From: Pontibacter chinhatensis
GTDB lineage: Bacteria > Bacteroidota > Bacteroidia > Cytophagales > Hymenobacteraceae
DNA: 64,000 nucleotides
NCBI RefSeq assembly: GCF_900113285.1
Contig: NZ_FOOT01000001.1
Span: 620,001 to 684,000, forward strand
Reading direction: 5' to 3'
The notes beneath the pieces are model-generated. The model searched no databases. It was given only the letters and a program-made list of their open reading frames with translations, and was not told the origin of the DNA. Below are positions 44,496 through 53,311 of this stretch, piece after piece. The position numbers and the translations under genes were made by a program. Position 1 is the stretch's first letter. Each line of letters begins with the position of its first letter.

Positions 44496-45224
44496 ATGAA
44501 AGGGCTTCAGCGAATCATACTGCACCTGGTGGCCCTGCTCACGGTCAAGTTCCTGCTGATCAGCCTGCTGTTTGTGGTCAGCCTGCTGGTACTCTTCCAC
44601 CTCATCCATGATGTATTCGCTGACCGGGACACCGGTTTTGATGCCATGCTATTTACCTTTACAGACAGTATCGCCTCCCCTGCCATGACGCGCGCGATGC
44701 ATGTCTTTTCCTTTCTGGGCTCCGCCCGATATTTGGTCATCATGCCGGCCATACTTGCCTTGCTGTTCTCCCTTTACCGGGACATGCGCTGGAACGGGCT
44801 TCGGGTCCTTATCATTACCTTTACCACTTCCATGTTAAACGAGTTCCTGAAACACTATTATGAGCGCCCCAGACCCGAATTTGCTCCCTGGGAAATAATG
44901 GGCTTCAGCTTTCCGAGCGGCCATACCATGAACGGGGGTGTTTTTCATGGCCTGCTTCTTTACATCATTTGGACTACCGTGAAGAACAAAACCTGGCGTT
45001 GGGTGCTGTCGGTGTTCCTCACTCTGGCTGTAATATTGGTAGGCTTTAGCCGCATTTACCTTCATAAACATTATGCCACAGACGTTGCGGCGGGTTATCT
45101 GGCAGGTATCCTGTGGTTGATTTTATCTTTGTTCCTGATGAGTCGGCTTGAGCACTTTTATGTAAGCAAGTATAAAATGCAGGCAAACAGCAAAGCAGTG
45201 ACGACAGCTAAAAAACAAGCGTAG
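44496..45224 (+). CDS. PAP2-family membrane phosphatase
   Basis: 242 aa with about six membrane helices. The three PAP2 motifs are complete: KHYYERPRP, PSGHT and SRIYLHKHYATD. Dephosphorylates lipid phosphates such as undecaprenyl pyrophosphate, phosphatidylglycerophosphate or lipid A. It starts 7 bases after the MbfA-like gene. Its 3' end overlaps by 17 bases the convergent PAP2 gene on the opposite strand. The substrate is undefined. Confidence 0.88.
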   Translation: MKGLQRIILHLVALLTVKFLLISLLFVVSLLVLFHLIHDVFADRDTGFDAMLFTFTDSIASPAMTRAMHVFSFLGSARYLVIMPAILALLFSLYRDMRWNGLRVLIITFTTSMLNEFLKHYYERPRPEFAPWEIMGFSFPSGHTMNGGVFHGLLLYIIWTTVKNKTWRWVLSVFLTLAVILVGFSRIYLHKHYATDVAAGYLAGILWLILSLFLMSRLEHFYVSKYKMQANSKAVTTAKKQA

Positions 45225-46095
45225 CACTCACACTTCCTGATTGTATACCCGGTTGTGGCATAATCAGCAACCGCCGCTGCTTGTGAATCCTCCTCTGCAG
45301 CCTGGCCATGTCGTAGAGGTAATTAGCCCCTTTCGCCGACAGGTAGCCTACCACGGCGCCCGCCATCACGTCTGTCGTCCAGTGGGCATTATCATGGATG
45401 CGGGACAGCCCCACCAAGGTAGCGACTCCGTAAGCTAAAGGCGGTACGCACCTGTGTTCTGGCCCATATACGGCCGCAACAGAAGTAGCCACAGCAAAAG
45501 CTGTGGCCGTGTGCGCAGAGGGAAGCGACGTATGGGCTGAGGCATGAACAGGCCCATCAAAGTAGTGGTTTTCCCCTGTGTCGCTGGGCCTGTAGCGGTG
45601 AAACTGGTTCTTAAGGGTACCAGTCACGCCGGCGCTGATAAGTATACTTCCTAATGAGAGCAGACCGGCTTTTTGCAGCTTTTCATCCTTTAAAAGCACC
45701 CCTCCGGCAAAGGCGGCACCGGCAAGGGGTGCCATATACCCCTGTTTCCCCAGTGGCTGCACAACAGAAGACAACGCGTCAGAAGTAGGTGTGCGATGGC
45801 TTTGGGTATACTGTTGCAAAGGTTCATCGCCCCAGGCAAAGGTTGCCACCCAGATACCCGCTCCCGCCACCAGCACAGCGGCTCCTTTGGCCACCGGCGA
45901 AAGCACCGTCCTTCTTCTGGTTGCAATTGCTGCTGCGACGGGAAGCCCCATACCTGCATTTGAAAAATAAGCAGCAGTGGTGTCTGGTTGCGGGGGTAAT
46001 ACCTGCGCCTGTAGCTTAACAGAGGTAAAAAAGAAGTATAAAATCAACAGGGAAACTGAATGGCAGACCTTATGGCGAACGTGAGGTGGTTTCAT
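45208..46095 (-). CDS. Periplasmic PAP2-family phosphatase
   Basis: 295 aa. Signal-like hydrophobic N-terminus (about 10-30). PAP2 motifs: KNQFHRYRP, SLPSAHTATAF and SRIHDNAHWTTDV. The domain after residue 90 resembles Bacteroidota lipid phosphatases of the BcrC/LpxE-like group. Last gene of the leftward thioredoxin-ApbE-DUF4266-DUF3570 operon, 8 bases after DUF3570. It is convergent with, and overlaps, the other PAP2 gene. Confidence 0.85.
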   Translation of the reverse strand: MKPPHVRHKVCHSVSLLILYFFFTSVKLQAQVLPPQPDTTAAYFSNAGMGLPVAAAIATRRRTVLSPVAKGAAVLVAGAGIWVATFAWGDEPLQQYTQSHRTPTSDALSSVVQPLGKQGYMAPLAGAAFAGGVLLKDEKLQKAGLLSLGSILISAGVTGTLKNQFHRYRPSDTGENHYFDGPVHASAHTSLPSAHTATAFAVATSVAAVYGPEHRCVPPLAYGVATLVGLSRIHDNAHWTTDVMAGAVVGYLSAKGANYLYDMARLQRRIHKQRRLLIMPQPGIQSGSVSATLVF

Positions 46096-46103
46096 AAAAA
46101 TAC

Positions 46104-47318
46104 CTATCTACCGGGCAGCGTGAAATTCAAATCCGTGCTGATGATAAAGGCCCTGAGCCCATCGCTGCGCCAGTAATTGGCCAGGCGTACTTCGATGCCT
46201 TTTAAATGCGCCCTGTTCTTCGAGAAAGGCAATCCGACATTTCCAATACCGGTTAAAGGAGAATAACGAATACCCAAACCAGCCTTGTGGCTACTCAAAC
46301 CGGACAGGTCGTAGTCGGAGGTATAGAGCTCCTGGCTCAGACTGTGCTCCTGGAAGGGGGCAAAGTAATCGGCCGCGCTCTGGTTATGGAAGCGGTAAAA
46401 GGGGTAAAAGGAGAAGAAAGGCCCGAACTTAATGGGTGTCTCCACTTCCACGGTGTTTGCCGTTACCCCCCAGTTGTCGCTGTAGAAACGGTAGAAGAAA
46501 CGGGTGGTCAGGTAATCGTTCACATAGTAGTTCACCCGCAGGCCTACCGGGTACTTCAGGCGCTGGTCTGGCAATTGCTCCACCCGTGGCAACTCCTGCT
46601 CCCGGAAGTATACCCGGTGGAACGGCGTGGACAGCAACCCGGACTGGTACACGATATCCGCCGACAGCGAAGCCTGCATTTTCTGGGTCAGCACCTGCGA
46701 CAAGGTGGCCGAGAGGGTATAGGATTGCCGCTTGTCGGTATTCACCAACTCTCCGTTGCCACGGAGCTCCTGCGGGTAGATAAGTTTCCAGGTATCAAAG
46801 AAAGCCATTCCTCCCAGGCTGAATTCCCGGTTCCCGTCCCGCGACTCTTTCGCCCAGGTGGCCCCCAACGAGAAAGACTGGTAATCATACTCTGTGGAGG
46901 CGCCCAGCGTCAGGCTTTTGGTAACCCGGGAGAGGCTGTTACGCCTGCTGATGCCCACGTTCAGGTGGGTGCGCAGGTCTGATTTTGAGGCGGAGGACAC
47001 GTTAAAGTCAATGTTGTCGGTAGAGGCCGAAGAGTAAAAATCCATCCCGAAGTGCACGTTCAGGTTGGTCACCGTGTCCAGCGGCACATTCACAATCACA
47101 ACCGGTGACACATCAGTCAGCTGCTCTGTGCCGACGCCTCCCGTAACCGGGGAGTGGTCGCCGTCCTGGCTATAGTAGCTGCCCAGTATATTCACCTCGG
47201 TGTCCTCCAGCTTACGAACCCGACGTGCCGGTGCAGAAGTTGCAGGCGATTGCGCTACGGCTGAAGAAGCCAGCGTGCAGGCCACCATCAGCCCGATATA
47301 CCTTAGTTGCATCCGCAC
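46104..47318 (-). CDS. DUF3570 outer-membrane beta-barrel-like protein
   Basis: 404 aa. Signal peptide (about 1-22, AVAQ). The mature part is rich in alternating beta strands with aromatic ends and finishes DLNFTLPGR, as expected of an outer-membrane barrel. It matches the DUF3570 family: YYSQDGDHSPVTGGVGTEQL and HFGMDFYSSASTDNID are its hallmark phrases. Its function is unknown in the literature I recall. Its start overlaps the DUF4266 gene by 16 bases, so the two are translationally coupled. Probable partner of the small Cys-rich lipoprotein. Confidence 0.85.
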   Translation of the reverse strand: MRMQLRYIGLMVACTLASSAVAQSPATSAPARRVRKLEDTEVNILGSYYSQDGDHSPVTGGVGTEQLTDVSPVVIVNVPLDTVTNLNVHFGMDFYSSASTDNIDFNVSSASKSDLRTHLNVGISRRNSLSRVTKSLTLGASTEYDYQSFSLGATWAKESRDGNREFSLGGMAFFDTWKLIYPQELRGNGELVNTDKRQSYTLSATLSQVLTQKMQASLSADIVYQSGLLSTPFHRVYFREQELPRVEQLPDQRLKYPVGLRVNYYVNDYLTTRFFYRFYSDNWGVTANTVEVETPIKFGPFFSFYPFYRFHNQSAADYFAPFQEHSLSQELYTSDYDLSGLSSHKAGLGIRYSPLTGIGNVGLPFSKNRAHLKGIEVRLANYWRSDGLRAFIISTDLNFTLPGR

Positions 47319-47527
47319 CCCCCTCCCACTTTACCACCATTCGCGCCGGAGGCACCTTCCCGGTACGATTGAAAATTCGTTTCGAACACCTCCAGCTTGC
47401 GGGCACTCAGTCTCATCTCCTCCTCGTTGAGGTAGGTTTTCTGGTATGGCTTCACGACCTCGCAACTGCTGAGCAGGCCCGGAAAAAAGGTAATACCCAA
47501 AAGTATGAGCGTTTTTATATTCCTCAT
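47303..47527 (-). CDS. DUF4266 Gly/Cys-rich small lipoprotein
   Basis: 74 aa. Lipoprotein signal, lipobox LLSSC with Cys22, leaving a mature peptide of only 53 residues. A conserved core LNEEEMRLSARKLEVFETNF leads to a glycine-rich tail ending GGKVGGGCGCN with Cys71 and Cys73 at the extreme C-terminus. Family DUF4266, almost always next to DUF3570 and ApbE. Possible target or ligand carrier for the flavin transferase and the thioredoxin in the same operon. The tail REGASGANGG superficially resembles ApbE acceptor motifs but lacks the acceptor Thr. The function is unknown. Confidence 0.85.
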   Translation of the reverse strand: MRNIKTLILLGITFFPGLLSSCEVVKPYQKTYLNEEEMRLSARKLEVFETNFQSYREGASGANGGKVGGGCGCN

Positions 47528-47532
47528 GCCGG

Positions 47533-48582
47533 TTAAAGTTTAGAAGTTTTCACGGCAGCTGCCGTTTTTGGAGCCTGCGGCTTGCTCTTGTAGTAATGCA
47601 GGTGCAGGTTATCGGAGGTTACTATCTCGTTCTTGTCGGTGATCAGGAGGCACTCCACCCCGTTAAGCTGGTTGATAAGGTATAGCCCTTCCTGACGGCC
47701 CAGTATCATGGTTGCCGTTGCCAGGGCATCGGCCAGTTCCGCATCGGGGCAAATGATGGTCACACTCTTCAGGCCAGTAGCAGGGTAACCCGTGCGGGGG
47801 TCGATGATGTGGCTGTAGCGTTTGCCGTCTATCTCGGCGTATTTTTCATAGCTACCCGAAGTGACTACGGCAGTTTCGTTGGCGGTGAGCCAGGAAAACA
47901 CTTTGTCCTTTTCGGCAGGGTCGGCAATGCCGATGTACCAGGCCTGCCCGTCCGCCTGCCTGCCCCAGGTTATCAGGTCGCCGGCTGCATTTACGACGCC
48001 GCCCCGGATGCCCATGCCCCGCATCACATCACGTGCCCGGTTGGCAGCATAGCCCTTTCCGATGGCGCCAAAGCCGATCTTCATTCCTTTTTCTGTCAGG
48101 TATACGCTGTGGGTTTCGGGTATAAGTTGTATCTTTTTGTAGCCTATGTGGCGGACCGAATTGGCCACCGCTTCCGGTGCGGGCATTTCTTTCATCGAGC
48201 CGTCGAACTTCCATACTTTGTCAGCCGCCGCCCAACTGATGTCAAAAGCCCCTCCCGTCAGTTCTGAAATGCGGAGGCTGCGGCGGATGAGTTCATACAA
48301 CTCCTCGTCCACCGGTACGGGCATCCCCCCGGCGCTCCGGTTGATGGCGCTGGTTTGTGAGGTAGGCTCCCATTCCGAGATGAGGGCCTCAATGCGCTGT
48401 ATTTCTTTTATACCCGCCTCTATGGCCTTGTTTGCCAGCGCCTCATCCTCCGACACCGCCACCAGCTCAAAGCGCGTGCCCATCAGCAAAAGCACCTTCT
48501 TCTCCGTCTTCAGGTCCTGCGCCTGCACACCACTGATCGCCAGGAACAGCAGCAGCATTGATAAATGGATTGTTTTTGCCAT
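47533..48582 (-). CDS. apbE: FAD:protein FMN transferase (ApbE family)
   Basis: 349 aa. Signal peptide (about 1-22, SGVQAQ), so it acts in the periplasm. Transfers FMN from FAD to a Ser/Thr of a target protein, Mg-dependent. The motifs GTRFELVAVS, FGAIGKGYAANRA, GGVVNAAGDLITWG, SGSYEKYAEIDGKRYSHIID and DPRTGYP are all intact. A DALATATMILG-like end is present. The next gene (DUF4266) starts 5 bases after the stop. No classical flavinylated protein (NqrB/C, RnfG, FMN_bind) is encoded in the window, so the target is open. Confidence 0.92.
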   Translation of the reverse strand: MAKTIHLSMLLLFLAISGVQAQDLKTEKKVLLLMGTRFELVAVSEDEALANKAIEAGIKEIQRIEALISEWEPTSQTSAINRSAGGMPVPVDEELYELIRRSLRISELTGGAFDISWAAADKVWKFDGSMKEMPAPEAVANSVRHIGYKKIQLIPETHSVYLTEKGMKIGFGAIGKGYAANRARDVMRGMGIRGGVVNAAGDLITWGRQADGQAWYIGIADPAEKDKVFSWLTANETAVVTSGSYEKYAEIDGKRYSHIIDPRTGYPATGLKSVTIICPDAELADALATATMILGRQEGLYLINQLNGVECLLITDKNEIVTSDNLHLHYYKSKPQAPKTAAAVKTSKL

Positions 48583-48617
48583 AAGAAGTACAACCGCTCA
48601 GAAAGCGGCCGGCTTGG

Positions 48618-49097
48618 TTATTTTTGATGCAGTAGCTGCTCGAGATGGGCTATGTACTTTTCTGGTCCGCCGGGCTGGTAGCCTGTTTTTGCCAGCACCT
48701 GCCCTTTTTCGTCTGTCAGCACCACCAGCGGAAAAACGCCTTCCTTGTTATAGCGGCTGGCCATTTGCTCGTTATACTTGGCCTGCTCCGCCGGGAGCAT
48801 GTTTTTCTTAAACCGGGGAAAGTCCAGCTCCAGCAGCACGAAGTGGTCGTGGGCATAGTCCCGGAACTCCGGGGAATCCCATACTTCCCTGCGCAGCAGG
48901 ATGCAGGGCTTGCACCAGTCGGAGCCGGCAAACACCATTAAGATAGGCTTATGCTCCAGCGCAGCCTGTTTGGCCGCTGCTTCATAATTATGCTGCCAGG
49001 TTGTTTTGTCCGGTTTGGTTTGAGCTTTAGCGTTAAAAGTGAGCGGGAGAAGCACCCACAGCAAAGCGAGGGAAAGGAGACGTTTCATAGACACCAA
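48618..49097 (-). CDS. Periplasmic thioredoxin-family protein
   Basis: 159 aa. Signal peptide (about 1-25, FNAKAQ). Thioredoxin fold with active site CKPC in MVFAGSDWCKPCILLRREVW and cis-Pro in VFPLVVLTDEKG. Predicted envelope disulfide oxidoreductase. First gene of the operon with ApbE (35 bases downstream), DUF4266 and DUF3570; it may keep the terminal Cys pair of DUF4266 reduced. That link is inference from context. Confidence 0.87.
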   Translation of the reverse strand: MVSMKRLLSLALLWVLLPLTFNAKAQTKPDKTTWQHNYEAAAKQAALEHKPILMVFAGSDWCKPCILLRREVWDSPEFRDYAHDHFVLLELDFPRFKKNMLPAEQAKYNEQMASRYNKEGVFPLVVLTDEKGQVLAKTGYQPGGPEKYIAHLEQLLHQK

Positions 49098-49393
49098 GTT
49101 AATTTTAGCATAGTTAGCCAGTCCTACGGCAGGTACAAGCGAACTATAAAATCAAGGTGTAGAGATTAGTGCCTCATTAAGGAAAGTATGCGGTGCTTTG
49201 TATGGTTTAAACGTTGGTGTTCCTGCTGCTGTTGTGTTCAATCGCAATTCTTTTTTTCCTGATTTTTAAGGATGTACCTCATAGCATTACCAACTGTTCC
49301 TGAAGCAGTTTCACAATCGCGATCAGGTATTAAAAGGCGGGGTTTAAGGGAAAGCCTGGGACAGGTAAACAGCGCCTTCCATTCATACTTCAG
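49098..49393. other. Intergenic region upstream of the thioredoxin-ApbE operon
   Basis: About 300 bases between the thioredoxin start and the AAGTATA cluster. No gene is supported. Leftward promoters of the operon should lie here, but no clear TAnnTTTG/TTG pair was found. Confidence 0.4.
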
Positions 49394-49668
49394 GAAGTAT
49401 AAAAACCACAAACAGTAGCCGGAGTTTGGTAGTGCCGAGACTTAGCGGTACAGGGTTTCGCAAGGGCAGATATCCAGATGGCATAGAGGTCTGGTTCCCT
49501 GGCTCGCCACCAGTACGTCTGATTTACTGTATGCTGCACTCCTATAAAACACCTCAAGTAGAAGTATAAATACAAGTATAAAGGTGTTAACCAAAGTATA
49601 AGTATAAAAGTGGTGGCCAAAGTATAAATCAGGAAGTATAAAGTATAAAGAGGAAGGTCTAAAGTATA
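49394..49668 (+). repeat. Second cluster of nine same-strand AAGTATA words
   Basis: Exact AAGTATA begins at about 49394, 49562, 49574, 49594, 49600, 49620, 49634, 49641 and 49662, all on the plus strand; eight of them lie within 107 bases. No credible protein is encoded here. The layout parallels 17370-17648. Confidence 0.85.
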
Positions 49669-49764
49669 ACAGCCAGAGGCCATGAACTGCGTGCCCGTGG
49701 CATCACCATGGCTTATAATAAATTCAATCTGTTTGTTGATGATATCAAGACATAGTATAATCCT

Positions 49765-50964
49765 GTGAAAGTTAGACTCCTCAGCCGCACGGTCTGGGTG
49801 CTGGCGCTGGTTAGTCTCTTTGCCGACATTGCCAGCGAAATGCTCTACCCCATCATGCCCGTGTACCTGAGGAGTATTGGCTTTTCGGTTCTACTCATAG
49901 GTGTGCTGGAGGGCGTGGCACAGGCTACAGCCGGTCTGAGCAAAGGCTACTTCGGCCGCCTCTCAGACCGTACCGGACAGCGGCTCCCCTTCATCCGGTG
50001 GGGTTATCTGCTGGCAGCTGTGTCCAAACCCATGCTGGCGCTCTCCCCCCTGCCGCTCTGGGTATTCGGTTCCCGCACCCTCGACCGCTTCGGCAAGGGC
50101 CTGCGCACCGGGGCCCGCGACGCGCTGCTCTCCGACGAAGCAACTCCCCAGACCAAAGGACGCGTGTTTGGCTTCCATAGGGCCATGGATACGCTGGGCG
50201 CATGCATCGGGCCCGGCATTGCCTTGCTGTACCTCTACCTGCAACCGGGAAAGTATACGCCGCTGTTTTACATGGCTTTTGTACCGGGGCTGGCTTCGGT
50301 GCTGCTAATCTACCTGCTGCGGGAAAAGCGCAGGCCTGCTAAGGTCAGCCCTAGGGGCAGTAAGTATAACTTCCTGGACTTTCTGAGTTACTGGCGGGAA
50401 AGTCCGGCTGCTTACAGGCGCCTGCTGGTAGGCCTGCTGCTGTTTGCGCTGTTCAACAGCAGTGATTTTTTCCTGCTCCTCCGCATGAAAGAGGCGGGGT
50501 TAGATGATACTTATGTTATCGGCCTGTACATCTTCTATAACCTGGTGTATGCCCTCTCCTCTTTTCCGATGGGCATCGCAGCCGATAAATGGGGACTCAA
50601 ACCAATATACCTGATGGGTTTGGGCCTGTTTGCGGCTGTCTACTTGGGGATGGCGCTGACGCTGCGAATGGAAGTATACCTGGTGCTCATCCTTGCTTAT
50701 GGGCTTTTTGCGGCAGCTACCGAGGGCGTATCCAAGGCCTGGATCACGAACATCTGCGCACCCCGGGATACCGCCACCGCCATTGGTACCTATACCGCTT
50801 TCGAAAGTATAGCCACGCTGGGCGCTTCTGCCCTGGCCGGCCTACTCTGGCAATTGTACGGACCCGCGACCACTTTTGCCGCTTCAGGTATACTTGCCAT
50901 ACTTGTAGTGGTGTACCTGGCCTTCTCCGTTAAGTCCCCGGTTACCCAGAGCAGCAGTAGTTAA
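49765..50964 (+). CDS. MFS transporter, GTG start
   Basis: 399 aa inner-membrane protein with 11-12 predicted helices. Helix 1-2 region: ASEMLYPIMPVYLRSIGF; loop 2-3 has the MFS signature GRLSDRTGQR; helix 4-5 region has ARDALLSDEATP. GTG at 49765 is the only start that keeps the first helix intact. The substrate is unknown: the subfamily includes sugar and drug/proton antiporters of uncertain role. Transcribed alone, downstream of the AAGTATA cluster. Several in-frame AAGTATA words lie inside. Confidence 0.82.
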   Translation: MKVRLLSRTVWVLALVSLFADIASEMLYPIMPVYLRSIGFSVLLIGVLEGVAQATAGLSKGYFGRLSDRTGQRLPFIRWGYLLAAVSKPMLALSPLPLWVFGSRTLDRFGKGLRTGARDALLSDEATPQTKGRVFGFHRAMDTLGACIGPGIALLYLYLQPGKYTPLFYMAFVPGLASVLLIYLLREKRRPAKVSPRGSKYNFLDFLSYWRESPAAYRRLLVGLLLFALFNSSDFFLLLRMKEAGLDDTYVIGLYIFYNLVYALSSFPMGIAADKWGLKPIYLMGLGLFAAVYLGMALTLRMEVYLVLILAYGLFAAATEGVSKAWITNICAPRDTATAIGTYTAFESIATLGASALAGLLWQLYGPATTFAASGILAILVVVYLAFSVKSPVTQSSSS

Positions 50965-50988
50965 GGGCTATTTGTTCCACTTGCCGTG

Positions 50989-51007
50989 AAGTATAGTTAC
51001 CATACTT
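50989..51007. repeat. Short AAGTAT/ATACTT inverted pair after the MFS gene
   Basis: AAGTAT (50989-50994) and ATACTT (51002-51007) are reverse complements around 7 bases. It lies 25 bases past the MFS stop. Another motif pair at a gene end; too weak for a clear terminator. Confidence 0.4.
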
Positions 51008-51160
51008 TGCTAATGCAGCAGTAAGCCTGTCGCAACGTAAAAGTGGGCTGCTATGTCAGCCGTACATTTATTTTTACTTCGGGAGCATTGTTTAGTTTAT
51101 TTTTCAACCGTATGAAATAGAACTGCAAGTATCTGCATTAATGCTTCACAACAACTTGCC

Positions 51161-52033
51161 ATGCATACTCCCAGGGGAACAATAATCGCCATAGGTGGCA
51201 ACGTGGACAAGGGCACATACCCCATGCCGACCATTCCTAGCCTGAGAAGTAAAATCAACTTCTTTCAGCAGGGTATTCTGGAGCGGATTCACCTTGAACT
51301 TTATGGCACCGAGTCCAGGCTGGAGGTGGTGACTACGGCCTCGCTCATACCCGAGGAGATGGGAGCTGCCTACGTCCATGCGTTTCATCTGCTCGACAGC
51401 CACAACGTTGGCCTGTTGCACATCCGCACCCGCGAGGAGGCCGACAGACCGGAGAACCTTGCACGTCTGCGGGAGGCACACGGCGTCCTGTTCACGGGCG
51501 GGGACCAGAGCAGGATAGCGGCGGCCTTCCTGCACACAAAGGCACTGGCCCTGCTTCAGGAGCGTTATGATCAGGAAGCCAGGTTCCTGATTTCGGGCAC
51601 CAGCGCGGGGGCCATGGCGCTCTGCAGCATGATGATCAGAAGTGCCGAGCACCGGCGCATCCTGGCAAAAGGGACAGTACGGCTGGCTGAGGGCCTTTCC
51701 CTGCTACCCAATATGATCATCGACACCCACTTTATAAACCGTCGCCGTATCCCGCGCCTCATCGAGTCAATAGCCGCTTACCCAGACCGTATCGGCATCG
51801 GCCTGGGTGAGGACACGGGTGTGCTGATCAGGAACGGGAATGTGATTGAGACTATCGGTTCAGGGCTTGTCATCCTCATGGATGGGCGGCAGCTGTATGA
51901 GAACAACTTCCCGGCCATTCCTAATGGCGAACAGCTATGCCTGGAGCACCTGCTCCTGCATGTGCTGCCCAAAGGAAAAAGCTATCGGGTACGCTCCGGC
52001 AAGTTTGTGAAAGAGCAAGGGCAGGCAAGCTAA
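51161..52033 (+). CDS. cphB: Cyanophycinase-like S51 serine peptidase
   Basis: 290 aa, S51 family. Cleaves beta-Asp-Arg dipeptides from cyanophycin in characterised members. The catalytic Ser148 stands in FLISGTSAGAMAL, and FTGGDQSR (about 111-118) is the family motif before it. GLGEDTGVLIRNGN near the end is also typical. No signal peptide is seen, so it is probably cytoplasmic. No cyanophycin synthetase gene lies in the window, so the substrate could be another isopeptide. It has a 196-base upstream spacer and is not in an operon. Confidence 0.88.
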   Translation: MHTPRGTIIAIGGNVDKGTYPMPTIPSLRSKINFFQQGILERIHLELYGTESRLEVVTTASLIPEEMGAAYVHAFHLLDSHNVGLLHIRTREEADRPENLARLREAHGVLFTGGDQSRIAAAFLHTKALALLQERYDQEARFLISGTSAGAMALCSMMIRSAEHRRILAKGTVRLAEGLSLLPNMIIDTHFINRRRIPRLIESIAAYPDRIGIGLGEDTGVLIRNGNVIETIGSGLVILMDGRQLYENNFPAIPNGEQLCLEHLLLHVLPKGKSYRVRSGKFVKEQGQAS

Positions 52034-52116
52034 ATGGAGAGAATCCAGATAATTAAAGAGCCTAACATACAGTCTAATTTTAGAGGCAACAGTATATAAG
52101 ATTGGTTAACTAAATA

Positions 52117-52140
52117 AGCATGGCCTGGACACGCCATGTT
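52117..52140. terminator. Weak hairpin between convergent genes
   Basis: CATGGC (52119-52124) pairs with GCCATG (52133-52138), extended by A-T/G-T pairs on both ends, followed by TTAATT. Possible terminator for the cyanophycinase and the leftward SDR gene. Confidence 0.4.
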
Positions 52141-52201
52141 AATTCCTGAGCACTGATTTCTTCCAAACCTTAAACCAACCCTCCGGCTTGCTTAAGGTTA
52201 C

Positions 52202-52885
52202 CTACACATAGTGTTGCCCGCTTTCCTGCGGTTTATTTTCTGCCAGTTTAAATATCTCTCCCAGGGTGTAGGTATGCACGCCCGCCTGTGCTGTGAGACC
52301 TGCGTTCACCATGGCCTGCGCCACTACCTTATCCTCATAAGGCCTGTACTTGCCCGCCAGCCCTACCCTGTCGAGCAGGTGCAGCACCTTGTAAGCAGCT
52401 ACCTCGCCGAAGCGGCTTTCTTGGCGCTGCCCGTGCAGCAGGCCGGGTTGCAGTATATTGATGCTCTGGAAATCAAGCTTCTTAACTGCCTCCTCCAACC
52501 CGCCTTTCATACGGGAGTAGAAGATCATGGAGTCGGGGTTGGCCCCTGAGGAGGAGACAAGCACATAAGCTGGCACTCCGTTTTGGGCGGCTGCCTCTGC
52601 AAACTTAAACTGGTAATAGTAATCAACCCTGTACTGCTGGTTCTGACCGCCGGCCTGCTTTAAAGTAGTGCCGAGTGTAGAGAAGAGCACATCCCCCTTC
52701 ACCAGGTGCTGCCATTCCTCCGGTGCATCAAAATTAATAAGATGCTCTTCTAGCTTGGTATCAGCTATGCCCAGGGTTCGCCTTCCAAAAACGATTACTT
52801 TTTGAAAGCGGCTGTCAGCCAGCAGCAGCTGTACGAGCTGTTTTCCTACTAAACCAGTTGCGCCAATTACGAGTGCTGTTTTCAT
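52202..52885 (-). CDS. NAD(P)-binding atypical SDR (TIP30/HTATIP2-like)
   Basis: 227 aa. Rossmann fold with GATGLVGKQLV (GxxGxxG nucleotide motif) at the N-terminus. VSSSGANPDSMIFYSRMKGGLE supplies the Ser and the YxxxK of atypical SDRs. FSINILQPGLLHG-like downstream sequence is typical of NmrA/TIP30-like proteins. Probably an NAD(P)H-binding redox or sensor protein; the substrate is unknown. Divergent from the Crp gene at 53312. Confidence 0.85.
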   Translation of the reverse strand: MKTALVIGATGLVGKQLVQLLLADSRFQKVIVFGRRTLGIADTKLEEHLINFDAPEEWQHLVKGDVLFSTLGTTLKQAGGQNQQYRVDYYYQFKFAEAAAQNGVPAYVLVSSSGANPDSMIFYSRMKGGLEEAVKKLDFQSINILQPGLLHGQRQESRFGEVAAYKVLHLLDRVGLAGKYRPYEDKVVAQAMVNAGLTAQAGVHTYTLGEIFKLAENKPQESGQHYV

Positions 52886-53311
52886 AGTATGTATTTTTCA
52901 AGTGACAAGTAGTACCGCCTTATACGCGTGCCTGGCTTTCAGGCTGTGTCAGCTACCCGATAGCCTTACTCAGTCCGGACGCAGAAGACGACTTATGGAA
53001 AAGACAAGACATACTCAAGGAACAACAAACCTTCTCAGCGTTTAGGTGTAACGCCATGGCTGGCGTATTCTGCTAGGAAGGATATACATGAAAAAGATTG
53101 CTATAGGGAGAAGCGAAATCTTGGTGGGTAGTGCTTTGAAGTAGTGCATGCAGATACTTTCTGAAACTTAGAGAGCGAAGCTTATACTTACTATATTTTC
53201 AAAAAATAACCGTTACGCTACAGCAAAAGTGCTTTGCTTCTTGTTGTTTTATGGAGAAGAAGCTAAGCACCATTAGCCTGCTTCAAAGAAGTATACAGAG
53301 GAGTTTGCACC
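52886..53311. other. Divergent intergenic region, SDR / Crp
   Basis: About 425 bases with no gene. It has TATACTT words near 53184 and an AAGTATA near 53290. I found no clear operator or promoter pair. The Crp-type regulator could act on either side. Confidence 0.4.

Noticed and set aside
47303..47360. ApbE flavinylation motif in the DUF4266 tail
   Set aside because: REGASGANGG resembles the acceptor pattern but has Asn where the Thr/Ser acceptor should be. I recall the family tail being conserved this way, so it is not claimed as a modified site.
49390..49683. 97-residue minus-strand open frame in the second AAGTATA cluster
   Set aside because: Its Leu/Tyr/Ile-rich sequence simply translates the repeats. 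No supported gene.
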